Assembly (NCBI RefSeq): GCF_014207095.1
Contig: NZ_JACHBG010000001.1
Coordinates: 310,001-374,000 of the forward strand
Length of the DNA: 64,000 nt
Direction of reading: 5' to 3'
DNA from: Martinezella lusitana
GTDB lineage: Bacteria; Pseudomonadota; Alphaproteobacteria; Rhizobiales; Rhizobiaceae
This document shows positions 24,958 to 32,624 of this stretch, piece by piece (the stretch's first letter is position 1; the number at the start of each line of letters is the position of its first letter). A model generated the notes under the pieces. That model had not been told where the DNA came from and did not search any database. It worked only from the letters and a program-made list of their open reading frames with translations. A program made the position numbers and the translations under genes.

Positions 24958-25938
24958 ATGACCACGTCTGACGACACCACATTTCGTCCCAATCGTCGCG
25001 GCATTCTTGCCGGCCTGGCCGTCGTGCTTTTTGCGCCGAACGTCATGAGAGCCGCCGACGACAGCACGACCGGCGGCAAGCCCGCCGATAGCAAGAGTGC
25101 AGTCGCGGAGGAAAAAGCCGAGGACGCGCCGCCGCTGCTTTCGGGCAATTACAGCAAGGAACGTCGCGTGTTCCGCACTGACCTGGTGAACAAGGGACCG
25201 GCGCCTGATATCTACGAGCCGCTTGTGACGCCGCCCACGGCCGACAAGCTCTTCTACCGTAGCGGCGCCGGCGGCGAGCTGGAGCTGGTTGCCTGGGTTT
25301 CCAAATATACGCGCGAGCGCACCTTGAAGCCGGCGGTGGTTTTTTTGCACGGCGGCAATGCCATCGGCCAAGGGCACTGGCAGCTGATGAAGCCCTATGT
25401 CGAAGCGGGCTATGTGGTCATGATCCCTTCGATGCGCGGCGAGAACGGGCAGAAGGGCAACTTCTCGGGCTTCTACGACGAGGTCGCCGATGTGCTGGCG
25501 GCTTCCAACCGGCTTCGGCATCTGCCCGGCATCGATCCGCATCGCCTGTTTCTGGCCGGGCACAGCATCGGCGGCACGCTCGCCATGCTGACTGCCATGT
25601 CGACCAAGCGTTTCCGCGCGGCCGCACCAATATCGGGCAATCCGGACGCCTATGCCTTCTTCAGCCGTTATCCGCAGGATATCCGTTTCAACACCAAGAA
25701 CCCACGCGAATTCCAGATGCGCTCGCCGCTCTGTTACGCGCATAGTTTCCGATGCCCGATGAAGCTGTTTCGCGGCACGGAAGAGGCCCATTTCGATTCG
25801 CGGCTTGCCCTGCTGGCCAAGCGCGCGACGGCCGGCGGCGTGAAAATGGACATGGCAACCGTCCCGGGCAGCCACAATTCGGCCTTGCCGGGCGAGATCG
25901 AACAAAGCATCCGGTTCTTCGAAAACGTAGCGACCTAG
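24958..25938 (+). CDS. Tat-exported alpha/beta hydrolase (dienelactone hydrolase-like)
   Basis: A 326-residue protein with a twin-arginine signal (PNRRGILAGLAVVLFAP) and likely cleavage near MRAADD, so periplasmic. The alpha/beta hydrolase fold shows VVFLHGGNAIGQGHW (oxyanion region), the nucleophile elbow GHSIGGTLAM with Ser, and a late GSHNSALPGEIE with the catalytic His. An Asp/Glu in the KLFRGTEEAHFD region may complete the triad. Substrate unknown; peptidase S9/DLH-like esterases are the nearest group. The frame is open from 24865, but the Tat signal fixes the start at 24958. Confidence 0.82.
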   Translation: MTTSDDTTFRPNRRGILAGLAVVLFAPNVMRAADDSTTGGKPADSKSAVAEEKAEDAPPLLSGNYSKERRVFRTDLVNKGPAPDIYEPLVTPPTADKLFYRSGAGGELELVAWVSKYTRERTLKPAVVFLHGGNAIGQGHWQLMKPYVEAGYVVMIPSMRGENGQKGNFSGFYDEVADVLAASNRLRHLPGIDPHRLFLAGHSIGGTLAMLTAMSTKRFRAAAPISGNPDAYAFFSRYPQDIRFNTKNPREFQMRSPLCYAHSFRCPMKLFRGTEEAHFDSRLALLAKRATAGGVKMDMATVPGSHNSALPGEIEQSIRFFENVAT

Positions 25939-26164
25939 CCTGGCGGACTGGCCCGCGGCTCTGCCGGCAGGCGCCAGTGTGGCAAAGCGATGCGACGGAG
26001 ACATCACGCCCAAATCTCGGGGGATTGATTTATCCGCGCCATCTTCGCATCGCGGCGGCCTGGCTCTGCGTCGAAAACCAGGCGTTTGGCCAATCCGCGC
26101 AATGCCTTCGCCATCGACGCCAGCCTCGCTCCAGCCGGACCGTTCATCATGTCGGTGATCCGAT

Positions 26165-26992
26165 ATGTGTTTCAACTGGTTTCCGATGATGGTCGATCTG
26201 CTGCCCGTTTCCCGTCGCCTGCTTGCTGCTGCCGCTTTGATGACATTGTCAGCTTGCAGCATCATTCCCGATACCGGCGCAACCGATCCAGATCGGTTCG
26301 TGCAGGAAACGGCGCCGATCTTCTATCGTCCCGAGGGTATCGATCCGCAGAAGGTGCATCGCCTGCCAGTGCAGCCAGTACCGCAATCGCGCGATCTCTT
26401 CCGCACCCAGTTCCATCAGACCTACGGCCTGCCGACCTTCAATCCTGTGCATCAGGCCATGTATGCGCAAAAGAGCGAAGACGACTTCACGCTGCCGGCC
26501 ATTCCCTACAAGCGCATCGATCCGCGTTTCCTGCGTCAGGAAGTGGACTACAAGACCAATGAGCGGCCCGGCACGATTGTCGTCGATACCAGGGATCATT
26601 TTCTCTATCTGATCGAACCGAGCGGCAAGGCCATGCGCTATGGCGTGGGCCTTGGTGCGGCCGGCTATGCCTGGCACGGCAGGGGTCTGATCCAATGGAA
26701 GCAGAAATGGCCGCGCTGGACGCCGCCGGCCGAGATGGTTGCTCGTGAGCCGCAAATGAAGCCGCTGTCGGCTGCGCGCGGTGGTATGAATCCGGGGCCG
26801 ACCAATCCGCTCGGCGCGCGGGCGCTCTACATCTTTCAGAATGGCAAGGATACGCTTTATCGCGTTCACGGCACGCCGGATTGGCAGTCGATCGGCCGTG
26901 CCGCTTCGTCCGGATGCGTGCGAATGCTCAACCAGGACGTGATAGATCTCTACAACCGGGTATCGGCCCGGGCAGAAATCGTGGTTTTGTAG
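26165..26992 (+). CDS. L,D-transpeptidase (YkuD family), probable lipoprotein
   Basis: A 275-residue cell-wall enzyme that makes 3-3 peptidoglycan cross-links or attaches proteins to the wall. The N-terminus (RRLLAAAALMTLSAC) ends in a lipobox LSAC, so lipid anchoring in the periplasm is expected. The YkuD domain occupies about residues 135-275 with GTIVVDTRDHFLYLIEP, and the catalytic motif is HGTPDWQSIGRAASSGCVRM, with the His and Cys intact. Starts at 26165, 26186 and 26189 are possible; 26165 is kept because GGTGAT precedes it. A paralogue follows 160 bp downstream on the same strand. Confidence 0.87.
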   Translation: MCFNWFPMMVDLLPVSRRLLAAAALMTLSACSIIPDTGATDPDRFVQETAPIFYRPEGIDPQKVHRLPVQPVPQSRDLFRTQFHQTYGLPTFNPVHQAMYAQKSEDDFTLPAIPYKRIDPRFLRQEVDYKTNERPGTIVVDTRDHFLYLIEPSGKAMRYGVGLGAAGYAWHGRGLIQWKQKWPRWTPPAEMVAREPQMKPLSAARGGMNPGPTNPLGARALYIFQNGKDTLYRVHGTPDWQSIGRAASSGCVRMLNQDVIDLYNRVSARAEIVVL

Positions 26993-27153
26993 GCTATTTT
27001 ACCACAAATTTTCGTGATGTTGCATAAGTGCGATAGCGGGGCGTTCCTGCGCTCTTTAGTTTTGCCTTTGTCTCTGCAAACCTCTCGGGAAGCCGAATCA
27101 GCTTATGCATCGCGGGTTCTCGCTTCCGTCTCAACAGGAACTATGCTGTCGAC

Positions 27154-27885
27154 ATGAGCCTTCCTTCTTCGCTATCCCGACGTAATTTCCTCACCCTCGT
27201 TGGCATCGGCGCCGCTTCTACGCTCGCCGGCTGTGCCTCCACCGTCAACAGCGGGCCCATCGTCAGCCCCGTGCAATATACCGGGTCGCCCAAACCGTTC
27301 CGTAGCTGGTTCTCCAGCTATGATGGCGAGCAGCCGGATCCTGCCGTGATCTATGCCGCGCTGGATGACGGCGGCTTCCATGTGCCGGCTGTTCCTTATC
27401 AGCAGATCGATCAACGTTTTTACCGGCAGCGCGTGGTCGATCCGACCGGCGAGGCACCGGGCACGGTTATTGTCAACACCACGCAGCGCATGCTCTACGT
27501 TACCGAGCAGGGCGGTACTGCCATGCGTTACGGTATCGGCGTCGGTCGCGAAGGCTTTGCCTGGCAGGGCCGTGGCATCATTCAGTGGCGCAAGAAGTGG
27601 CCGCGCTGGAACCCGCCGGATGAGATGGTTGCCCGCCAGCCGGAACTAGTCAAGTTCTCCATCGCCAATGGCGGCATGGATCCGGGGCTGAAGAATCCGC
27701 TCGGCGCACGCGCGCTCTATATTTTCGAAGACAAGCAGGATTCGCTCTATCGCCTGCACGGCAATCCGGATTGGCGCTCCATTGGCAAAGCCGTTTCGTC
27801 CGGCTGCGTCCGCTTGCTGAACCAGGATGTCATCGATCTCTACGATCGGGTGCCGGAACGCGCGCCGATCCTCGTAACGACGTAA
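27154..27885 (+). CDS. L,D-transpeptidase (YkuD family), second tandem copy
   Basis: A 243-residue paralogue of the preceding gene. The N-terminus combines a twin-arginine-like stretch (SRRNFLTLVGIGAAS) with a lipobox (LAGC), so it may be a Tat-exported lipoprotein. YkuD text includes GTVIVNTTQRMLYVTEQ, and the catalytic motif HGNPDWRSIGKAVSSGCVRL is intact. The segment upstream of the domain (VPAVPYQQIDQRFYRQ) is shared with the first copy (LPAIPYKRIDPRFLRQ), showing a tandem duplication that is now well diverged. A rho-independent terminator follows the stop. Confidence 0.9.
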   Translation: MSLPSSLSRRNFLTLVGIGAASTLAGCASTVNSGPIVSPVQYTGSPKPFRSWFSSYDGEQPDPAVIYAALDDGGFHVPAVPYQQIDQRFYRQRVVDPTGEAPGTVIVNTTQRMLYVTEQGGTAMRYGIGVGREGFAWQGRGIIQWRKKWPRWNPPDEMVARQPELVKFSIANGGMDPGLKNPLGARALYIFEDKQDSLYRLHGNPDWRSIGKAVSSGCVRLLNQDVIDLYDRVPERAPILVTT

Positions 27886-27907
27886 GATCGCCCTACCGAA
27901 ATACAGA

Positions 27908-27941
27908 AAGGGCGCCCGAATGAGGCGCCCTTCGCTATTTT
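27908..27941 (+). terminator. Rho-independent terminator after the second L,D-transpeptidase
   Basis: AAGGGCGCC (27908-27916) pairs with GGCGCCCTT (27924-27932) across a 7-nt loop, followed by a T-rich stretch (CGCTATTTTA). It lies 23 bp after the stop codon and before the convergent ohrR gene. Confidence 0.75.
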
Positions 27942-28020
27942 ACCCGCTTTTTCGGTATGCCGTGTACGGAATGCTTTCAAGAAGGCCGTGCAGTGGCCTT
28001 TCGTCCGAAATGCGGACGAC

Positions 28021-28485
28021 TCACTCTGCTGCAAGATTGGCCTTTAGCTGCCGCAGTCGGTCGCGAAGATCGCCGATCTCGGATAAATTGCAACCGGTGG
28101 CCTGGCCGATGGCGCCCATGATCGTTTCGACCTGGCAGTTCATGCCAGCGCCTTCCTCCGTCAGCGAAACGATTACCTGCCGCTCATCCCTTGTGTCGCG
28201 CGCGCGATCGATCAGCCCTGCTTGTTCCAACCGCTTCAGCAGAGGTGAAAGCGTGCCGGAATCGAGATCGAGCTTTTCGCCGATGACCTTCACGGGAAGG
28301 CTGCCCTTTTCCCAAAGCACGAGCATGACAAGATATTGTGGATAGGTGAGGCCGACGCGATCGAGAATTGGCTTGTAGGCACGGTTGAAGGCATGCGCGG
28401 CGCTGTAAACGGCAAAGCAAAGCTGCCGTTCGAGGCGCTTTTCCTCATCGGGTATCACAATCTGCCCATTCGCACTGTCTATCAT
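28021..28485 (-). CDS. ohrR: Organic hydroperoxide-responsive repressor OhrR (MarR family)
   Basis: A 154-residue MarR-fold dimer that represses ohr until its reactive cysteine is oxidised by organic peroxides. The sensing Cys is visible at residue 23 (RQLCFAVYSAAHAF), followed by RVGLTYPQYLVMLVLWE and the winged-helix recognition text KLDLDSGTLSPLLKRLEQAGLI and DERQVIVSLTEEG. The text matches OhrR proteins of Rhizobium, Agrobacterium and Sinorhizobium. It is divergent from ohr, with 134 bp between the start codons. Repression of both genes from that region is the known arrangement in relatives. Confidence 0.92.
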   Translation of the reverse strand: MIDSANGQIVIPDEEKRLERQLCFAVYSAAHAFNRAYKPILDRVGLTYPQYLVMLVLWEKGSLPVKVIGEKLDLDSGTLSPLLKRLEQAGLIDRARDTRDERQVIVSLTEEGAGMNCQVETIMGAIGQATGCNLSEIGDLRDRLRQLKANLAAE

Positions 28486-28560
28486 CGCCGCTCCGCCATT
28501 TTCTTGTTTGCGCCATTGTCACAAATTCACCGTGCAAAATCAAATTGCAAAAAATACATA

Positions 28561-28589
28561 TTGCGCGCGATTAAATCGTGCTGTATATA
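28561..28589 (+). promoter_or_regulatory. Probable ohr promoter with operator in the spacer
   Basis: TTGCGC (28561-28566) and TATATA (28584-28589) form a -35/-10 pair with 17-bp spacing, 30 bp upstream of the ohr ATG. The palindrome CGATT-A-AATCG (28568-28578) lies in the spacer, a position suited to OhrR repression. Confidence 0.55.
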
Positions 28590-28619
28590 AAAATCATCCA
28601 AACCGAAGGGAGACATGAC

Positions 28620-29042
28620 ATGCCTATTCTCTACACGACCAAAGCTTCCGCCACCGGTGGCCGCGCCGGCCATGCAGTTTCCGAAAATGGCGTCCTTGAT
28701 GTCACGCTGACCGTGCCGAAGGAACTAGGCGGCGATGGCGCCACCGGCACCAATCCCGAGCAGCTTTTTGCCGCCGGCTACTCTGCCTGCTTCCTGGGTG
28801 CCCTGAAATTTGTCGCAGGCCAGCAGAAGGTCAAGATTCCAGAAGATGCGAAAGTCACCGCGACGGTCGGCATCGGTCCGCGTGCAGACGGTACCGGCTT
28901 CGGTATCGAAGTTTCCCTGGCTGTTCACATTCCCGGCATGGACAAGGCCGAAGCTGAAAAGCTGGCCGCTGCCGCACACATCGTATGCCCCTACAGCCAC
29001 GCCATGCGCACCTCGACCGAAGTGCCGTTCACGGTTGCCTAA
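28620..29042 (+). CDS. ohr: Organic hydroperoxide resistance protein Ohr
   Basis: A 140-residue thiol peroxidase of the OsmC/Ohr family that reduces fatty-acid and other organic hydroperoxides, using lipoyl thiols in studied homologues. Both catalytic cysteines are present: Cys57 in AAGYSACFLGAL and Cys123 in AHIVCPYSHAMR. The Arg/Glu partners lie in typical places (GGRAGHAVSENG). The ATG at 28620 follows GAAGGGAGAC. A rho-independent terminator follows at 29087. Cytoplasmic, controlled by the divergent OhrR. Confidence 0.95.
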   Translation: MPILYTTKASATGGRAGHAVSENGVLDVTLTVPKELGGDGATGTNPEQLFAAGYSACFLGALKFVAGQQKVKIPEDAKVTATVGIGPRADGTGFGIEVSLAVHIPGMDKAEAEKLAAAAHIVCPYSHAMRTSTEVPFTVA

Positions 29043-29086
29043 GTTGACCGTATATGACGCCTGATAAGGCGAAATAAAACCGATCG

Positions 29087-29121
29087 GGAGCGGAGGCATA
29101 GCCTGCCGCTCCTTTTCTTTT
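29087..29121 (+). terminator. Rho-independent terminator of ohr
   Basis: GGAGCGG (29087-29093) and AGGC pair with GCCT and CCGCTCC (29106-29112) around an ATA loop with one bulged G, followed by CCTTTTCTTTT. A strong classic intrinsic terminator. Confidence 0.85.
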
Positions 29122-29163
29122 GCAAGAAAGTTGCTATATCTTTTCTTAGGAAAGGATGCGGCT

Positions 29164-29547
29164 ATGGCAAAAGCTCAAGCAATAAATCAAGCAAAGCCCG
29201 GCGAGGCGCTCGTCATCACCAAGGCGGTGGTCAATGCGGCCGAACGGCTTGGCTTGAACGCGCGCATACTGGCGGCGGTCATCGGGGTTTCGGAGGCGAC
29301 AGTATCGCGCATGAAGCGGCAGGATCATCTTCTGGAGCGCGACAGCAAGCCGTTCGAGCTTGGTGTGCTTTTCGTTCGTCTCTTTCGCTCGCTGGATGCG
29401 ATTGTTGGTGGTGACGAGACAGTGGCGCGACAGTGGCTGCGCAACGGCAATATCGCCTTTGCTGCCGCTCCCATCGACAGGATTACCTCGATTTCTGGTT
29501 TGACCGATGTCCTTGCCTATCTGGACGCCCGCCGCGCTCTCATCTGA
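29164..29547 (+). CDS. Xre/MbcA/ParS-family antitoxin (DUF2384) of a RES toxin
   Basis: A 127-residue antitoxin. The N-terminal part holds a helix-turn-helix (LGLNARILAAVIGVSEATVSRMKRQ) that should bind the operon promoter. The C-terminal DUF2384 part (FVRLFRSLDAIVGGDETVARQWLRNGN) is the toxin-binding domain, with the R-x-W-L-x-x-x-N pattern typical of Xre antitoxins paired with RES toxins. AGGAAAGG precedes the ATG at 29164. The toxin gene starts inside its 3' end. The protein should both neutralise the toxin and autoregulate the pair. Confidence 0.9.
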   Translation: MAKAQAINQAKPGEALVITKAVVNAAERLGLNARILAAVIGVSEATVSRMKRQDHLLERDSKPFELGVLFVRLFRSLDAIVGGDETVARQWLRNGNIAFAAAPIDRITSISGLTDVLAYLDARRALI

Positions 29548-30274
29548 GGCGAGGGCCATTTCCGGCCGTTATTGGCGGCTGGTGGAATCGCAGCATCAGG
29601 TCTCGACGCTGAAACTTGTCGATACGCTGGAAGAGCAGGCGCTTCTCGAAAATCTGCTGGAGGAAAGCAAGCCGGTCCTGCCGCCGGAATGCGTCGGGCT
29701 CGACTATCTGCTCGCCACACCCTTTCGTTATGGCGCCATCTACCCCCATGGGTCGCGTTTTCGTCGGGCAGGTCGCACGCTCGGCGTTTTCTACGCCTCG
29801 GAGCAGGTGGAGACCGCTTTGGCGGAGATGAGTTTCTACAGACTGCTGTTCTTCCGCGACTCTCCTGACACGCCGCTGCCTGCCAACGCGGCCGAATATA
29901 CCGCTTTCGCCGCGGCGATCGCCACGAAGGCGGTGATCGATCTCACCGCGCCTCCTTTGGATCGCGATCGTCAGCAATGGACCAATCCGGTAAACTATGA
30001 GGCATGCCAGTCGCTCGCAGAAGCGGCGCGGTCGGGCGGCATCGAGGCGATCCTCTATCGTTCTGTCCGAGACCCCAAAGGGGGCAGGAACATCGCATTG
30101 CTGACTGCCAAGGCTTTTTCGGCTCGGGAGCCGGTGGAGCGTCAGACCTGGCGCATTCGACTGTCGCGCGCCGGCGTGCAGGCGCTGTGCGAATTTCCCC
30201 GGCGCCGTATCGGCTTCGAACGGCAGGATTTCGAGGGTGATCCCAGGCTGTCGACCGAGTTCAGAGCAGAGTAG
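29507..30274 (+). CDS. RES-domain toxin
   Basis: A 255-residue RES-domain protein. Characterised relatives degrade NAD+ or ADP-ribosylate a cellular target. Family features present are the GRYWRLVESQH opening (the Arg that binds NAD), FRYGAIYPHGSRF with Arg and Tyr, GVFYASEQVETALAEMSFYR with the conserved Glu, and a later Ser-containing region around LYRSVRDPKGGRNIALL. The domain spans about residues 20-200. The start at 29507 overlaps the antitoxin by 41 bp, so synthesis is coupled. Its 3' end overlaps the convergent MarR gene by 14 bp. The upstream promoter and antitoxin appear intact, so the module is probably active. Confidence 0.9.
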   Translation: MSLPIWTPAALSSEARAISGRYWRLVESQHQVSTLKLVDTLEEQALLENLLEESKPVLPPECVGLDYLLATPFRYGAIYPHGSRFRRAGRTLGVFYASEQVETALAEMSFYRLLFFRDSPDTPLPANAAEYTAFAAAIATKAVIDLTAPPLDRDRQQWTNPVNYEACQSLAEAARSGGIEAILYRSVRDPKGGRNIALLTAKAFSAREPVERQTWRIRLSRAGVQALCEFPRRRIGFERQDFEGDPRLSTEFRAE

Positions 30275-30707
30275 CGAGATCTCGGCGCAGCTGGTCGCCA
30301 TTACCATCCGGCAGCCGTTCCTCAAGGGCGGCATGCGTCACCTTCCAGACCGGAACCGCGGCAGCAAGCGCTGCCTTGCCTGACGGTGTCAGGCTAAGGA
30401 GGCGCGCGCGCCGATCGTTCGGATTGGGCGCGATGCTGACCCATCCGCGCCGCTCCAGCGGCTTCAGCGCGGCCGTCAACGTCGTCTGGTCAATCGCCAG
30501 AAGTGCCGTGACTGATCCCATGGATGCCGGCGCAGGCCTGTTCAACGACATCATAAGGGAAAATTGGCCGTTGGTCAGTCCGAACGGTCTCAGCGCTTCA
30601 TCAAAGCGCCGGGCTAGCGCGCGGGCTGCGCGCTGCACATGCAGGCAGAGGCAGGTGTCACGCACTAACAGTGTGGTTTCAAAGGGGATTTCGACTGCGT
30701 TTGACAT
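30261..30707 (-). CDS. MarR family transcriptional regulator
   Basis: A 148-residue winged-helix dimer protein. CLCLHVQRAARALARRFDEALRP forms the first dimerisation helix, with two Cys (residues 19 and 21) that could sense oxidants. FGLTNGQFSLMMSLN and LLAIDQTTLTAALKPLERRGWV form the DNA-binding part, and NDRRARLLSLTPSG the wing. It is divergent from the DUF899 gene, and a perfect 16-bp palindrome lies 10-25 bp upstream of its start codon. Its tail overlaps the toxin gene's tail by 14 bp. Confidence 0.88.
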   Translation of the reverse strand: MSNAVEIPFETTLLVRDTCLCLHVQRAARALARRFDEALRPFGLTNGQFSLMMSLNRPAPASMGSVTALLAIDQTTLTAALKPLERRGWVSIAPNPNDRRARLLSLTPSGKAALAAAVPVWKVTHAALEERLPDGNGDQLRRDLATLL

Positions 30708-30716
30708 GGTTTATTA

Positions 30717-30732
30717 ACATTGATATCAATGT
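30717..30732. promoter_or_regulatory. Perfect 16-bp palindrome, candidate MarR operator
   Basis: ACATTGATATCAATGT lies between the divergent MarR and DUF899 genes, 10 bp from the MarR ATG. The TTGATATCAA core is typical of MarR-family sites. It would allow repression of both genes. Confidence 0.7.
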
Positions 30733-30778
30733 ATTTGTCAAGATTTGGGAATGAAAACGCCGGAGGAGGGCGCGGACA

Positions 30779-31504
30779 ATGAACCAGGTCGTTTCCAGGG
30801 ACGTGTGGCTCGAAGCCCGCCGTCAACTGCTCGCCAGAGAGAAAGAAGCAACCCATCTGCGCGATCGCGTCAATGCGGAGCGCCTGGCTTTGCCTTGGGT
30901 AAAGGTCGACAAAGATTATATTTTCGACACGCCGGCTGGCAGGAAGACGCTCGCCGATCTCTTCGATGGCCGCAGCCAGCTGATCGTCTATCATTTCATG
31001 CTCGGTCCCGATTGGGATGCCGGCTGCACCGGCTGCTCCTTCCTTGCCGATCATTTCGACGGGGCGCTTCCCCATCTCAACCATCATGACGTGACGCTGG
31101 TCGCCGTCTCGCGTGCGCCGCTGGAGAAGGTGGGCGCCTACAAGAAGCGCATGGGCTGGGGCTTCCCCTGGGTGTCGTCCTTCTCGAACGATTTCAACTT
31201 CGACTATCACGTTTCTTTCTCGAAGGAGCAGCTTGCCGGCGAGACGGTCTTCTACAACTTCACGCCGATGGATGCGGCCGAGGGGTATGATGAGCTTCCG
31301 GGTCTCAGTTCTTTCTACAAGGACGAATCCGGCAATATCTTCCATACCTATTCGAGCTATGCGCGTGGCCCCGAGGAACTGATCGGTACGCTGATGATCC
31401 TCGACCGGGCGCCGAAGGGTCGCAACGAGAGCAGCACAATGAATTTCGTGCGCCGCCATGACGAATATGAGGATGCTGCCAAGGCGCATTCCTGCTGCCA
31501 TTGA
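30779..31504 (+). CDS. DUF899 thioredoxin-like family protein
   Basis: A 241-residue cytoplasmic protein of the DUF899 family, a thioredoxin-fold group. VSRDVWLEARRQLLAREKEATHLRDRV opens the family; FMLGPDWDAGCTGCSFLADHFDG carries a C-x-x-C at the thioredoxin active-site place; GWGFPWVSSFSNDFNFDYHVSF and GLSSFYKDESGNIFHTYSSYARG are further family blocks. No activity is firmly established; a redox role is inferred. AGGAGG lies about 11 bases before the ATG. It is probably controlled by the divergent MarR regulator. Confidence 0.88.
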   Translation: MNQVVSRDVWLEARRQLLAREKEATHLRDRVNAERLALPWVKVDKDYIFDTPAGRKTLADLFDGRSQLIVYHFMLGPDWDAGCTGCSFLADHFDGALPHLNHHDVTLVAVSRAPLEKVGAYKKRMGWGFPWVSSFSNDFNFDYHVSFSKEQLAGETVFYNFTPMDAAEGYDELPGLSSFYKDESGNIFHTYSSYARGPEELIGTLMILDRAPKGRNESSTMNFVRRHDEYEDAAKAHSCCH

Positions 31505-31720
31505 TGTATAATGGCGCGGCCTGGCGCAAGTTGCAGCAGGGCGGGGTTGATGCATTGCCCGTTCTGCCTAGTTGTAGCTGATGCGCGTCTGCCGAAGACT
31601 GACGAACCGGCCGATGGATCATCGTTTCGCCGTCACGTTTATCGGCGATGATGAGTTGCGCTGAGAGCCGGCTCAGGATGAGACCGATACTGCAACAATC
31701 ATAATAGGGAGAGAGCTTCG

Positions 31721-32497
31721 ATGGCTGAGAAGGGATATTTCGTCTGGTACGAGTTGATGACAACGGACATGAAGGCGGCGGAGGTCTTCTATAGCAAGGT
31801 TGTCGGCTGGGATGCCGCTGACGCCGGAATGCCTGATGTCGGAATGGACTACACGCTCTTCAGCGCCGGCGCCGGCCCCGTCGCTGGATTGATGATCCTG
31901 CCACAAGAGGCGAAAGCCATGGGCACGCCGCCTTGCTGGACCGGTTATATCGGCGTTCCCGATGTCGACGAAGCCACCAAGACGGTCGTTGGCAAGGGCG
32001 GCAAGACCTATCGCGAGCCGACGGATATTCCGGGCGTGGGTAGGTTTTCCGTTGTCTCCGATCCCTATGGCGCGGCCTTCTGCCTGTTTACGCCGCTACC
32101 GGGTCAGGATTGGGAGCCCGCAGCCCCTGCGACACCGGGATATTTCGGCTGGCACGAACTTTATTCCGGCGACGGTCCGAAGGCTTTCGATTTCTATAGC
32201 GAGATGTTCGGGTGGGAACTGAGCTCCGATTTCGATATGGGCCCGATGGGCAAGTACAAGATCTTCAAGATCGGCGATCGCGACTTCGGCGGCATCATGA
32301 CCAAGCCGGCAGAAATGCCGATGGCCGCCTGGAATTTCTACATCAACGTTCCGGCGATCGACGCGGCAATCGCGCGCATCACCGAAGGCGGCGGCACGAT
32401 CGTCAATGGTCCCATGGAAGTCCCCGGCGGCAGCTGGATCGTCCAGGCGACCGACCCGCAGGGAGCGTTCTTCTCGCTCGTCGCGCCGGTGCGCTGA
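31721..32497 (+). CDS. VOC-family protein with two glyoxalase-like domains
   Basis: A 258-residue protein made of two vicinal-oxygen-chelate modules. The first (residues 6-125) begins YFVWYELMTTDMKAAEVFYSKVVGW, the second (about 137-258) begins YFGWHELYSGDGPKAFDFYSEMFGW, showing an internal repeat. Each has the expected metal-site area (YFGWHEL gives a His in the second, Tyr in the first). This type is annotated as glyoxalase/bleomycin-resistance or hydroxylase-like; the substrate is unknown. GGGAGAGAG precedes the ATG. A 216-bp upstream region holds no other gene. A repeat element follows the stop. Confidence 0.85.
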   Translation: MAEKGYFVWYELMTTDMKAAEVFYSKVVGWDAADAGMPDVGMDYTLFSAGAGPVAGLMILPQEAKAMGTPPCWTGYIGVPDVDEATKTVVGKGGKTYREPTDIPGVGRFSVVSDPYGAAFCLFTPLPGQDWEPAAPATPGYFGWHELYSGDGPKAFDFYSEMFGWELSSDFDMGPMGKYKIFKIGDRDFGGIMTKPAEMPMAAWNFYINVPAIDAAIARITEGGGTIVNGPMEVPGGSWIVQATDPQGAFFSLVAPVR

Positions 32498-32502
32498 TCT
32501 CC

Positions 32503-32618
32503 ACCCTCCCCTTGAGGGGGAGGGTCGGCCCGTAGGGCCGGGGTGGGGTGGTCTCCAGGTTTGCGGCATGTCACCCCGCCCGCGGCTTGGTCGTGATCTT
32601 CCCCGTCAAGGGGGAGGT
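32503..32618. repeat. Rhizobial GC-rich palindromic repeat
   Basis: ACCCTCCCC (32503-32511) pairs with GGGGAGGGT (32517-32525), then CGGCCC-GTA-GGGCCG, and a further CTTCCCC/GGGGGAGG stem near 32599-32618. The CCCTCCCC...GGGGAGGGT text with GGGTGGGGTGG is a common dispersed intergenic element in rhizobia. It separates convergent genes and may end transcription. Confidence 0.65.
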
Positions 32619-32624
32619 GTCGAC

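Noticed and set aside
24883..26265. 460-residue minus-strand frame opposite the Tat-exported hydrolase
   Set aside because: No recognisable domain, no ribosome-binding site, and it lies across a gene with a clear signal and catalytic motifs.
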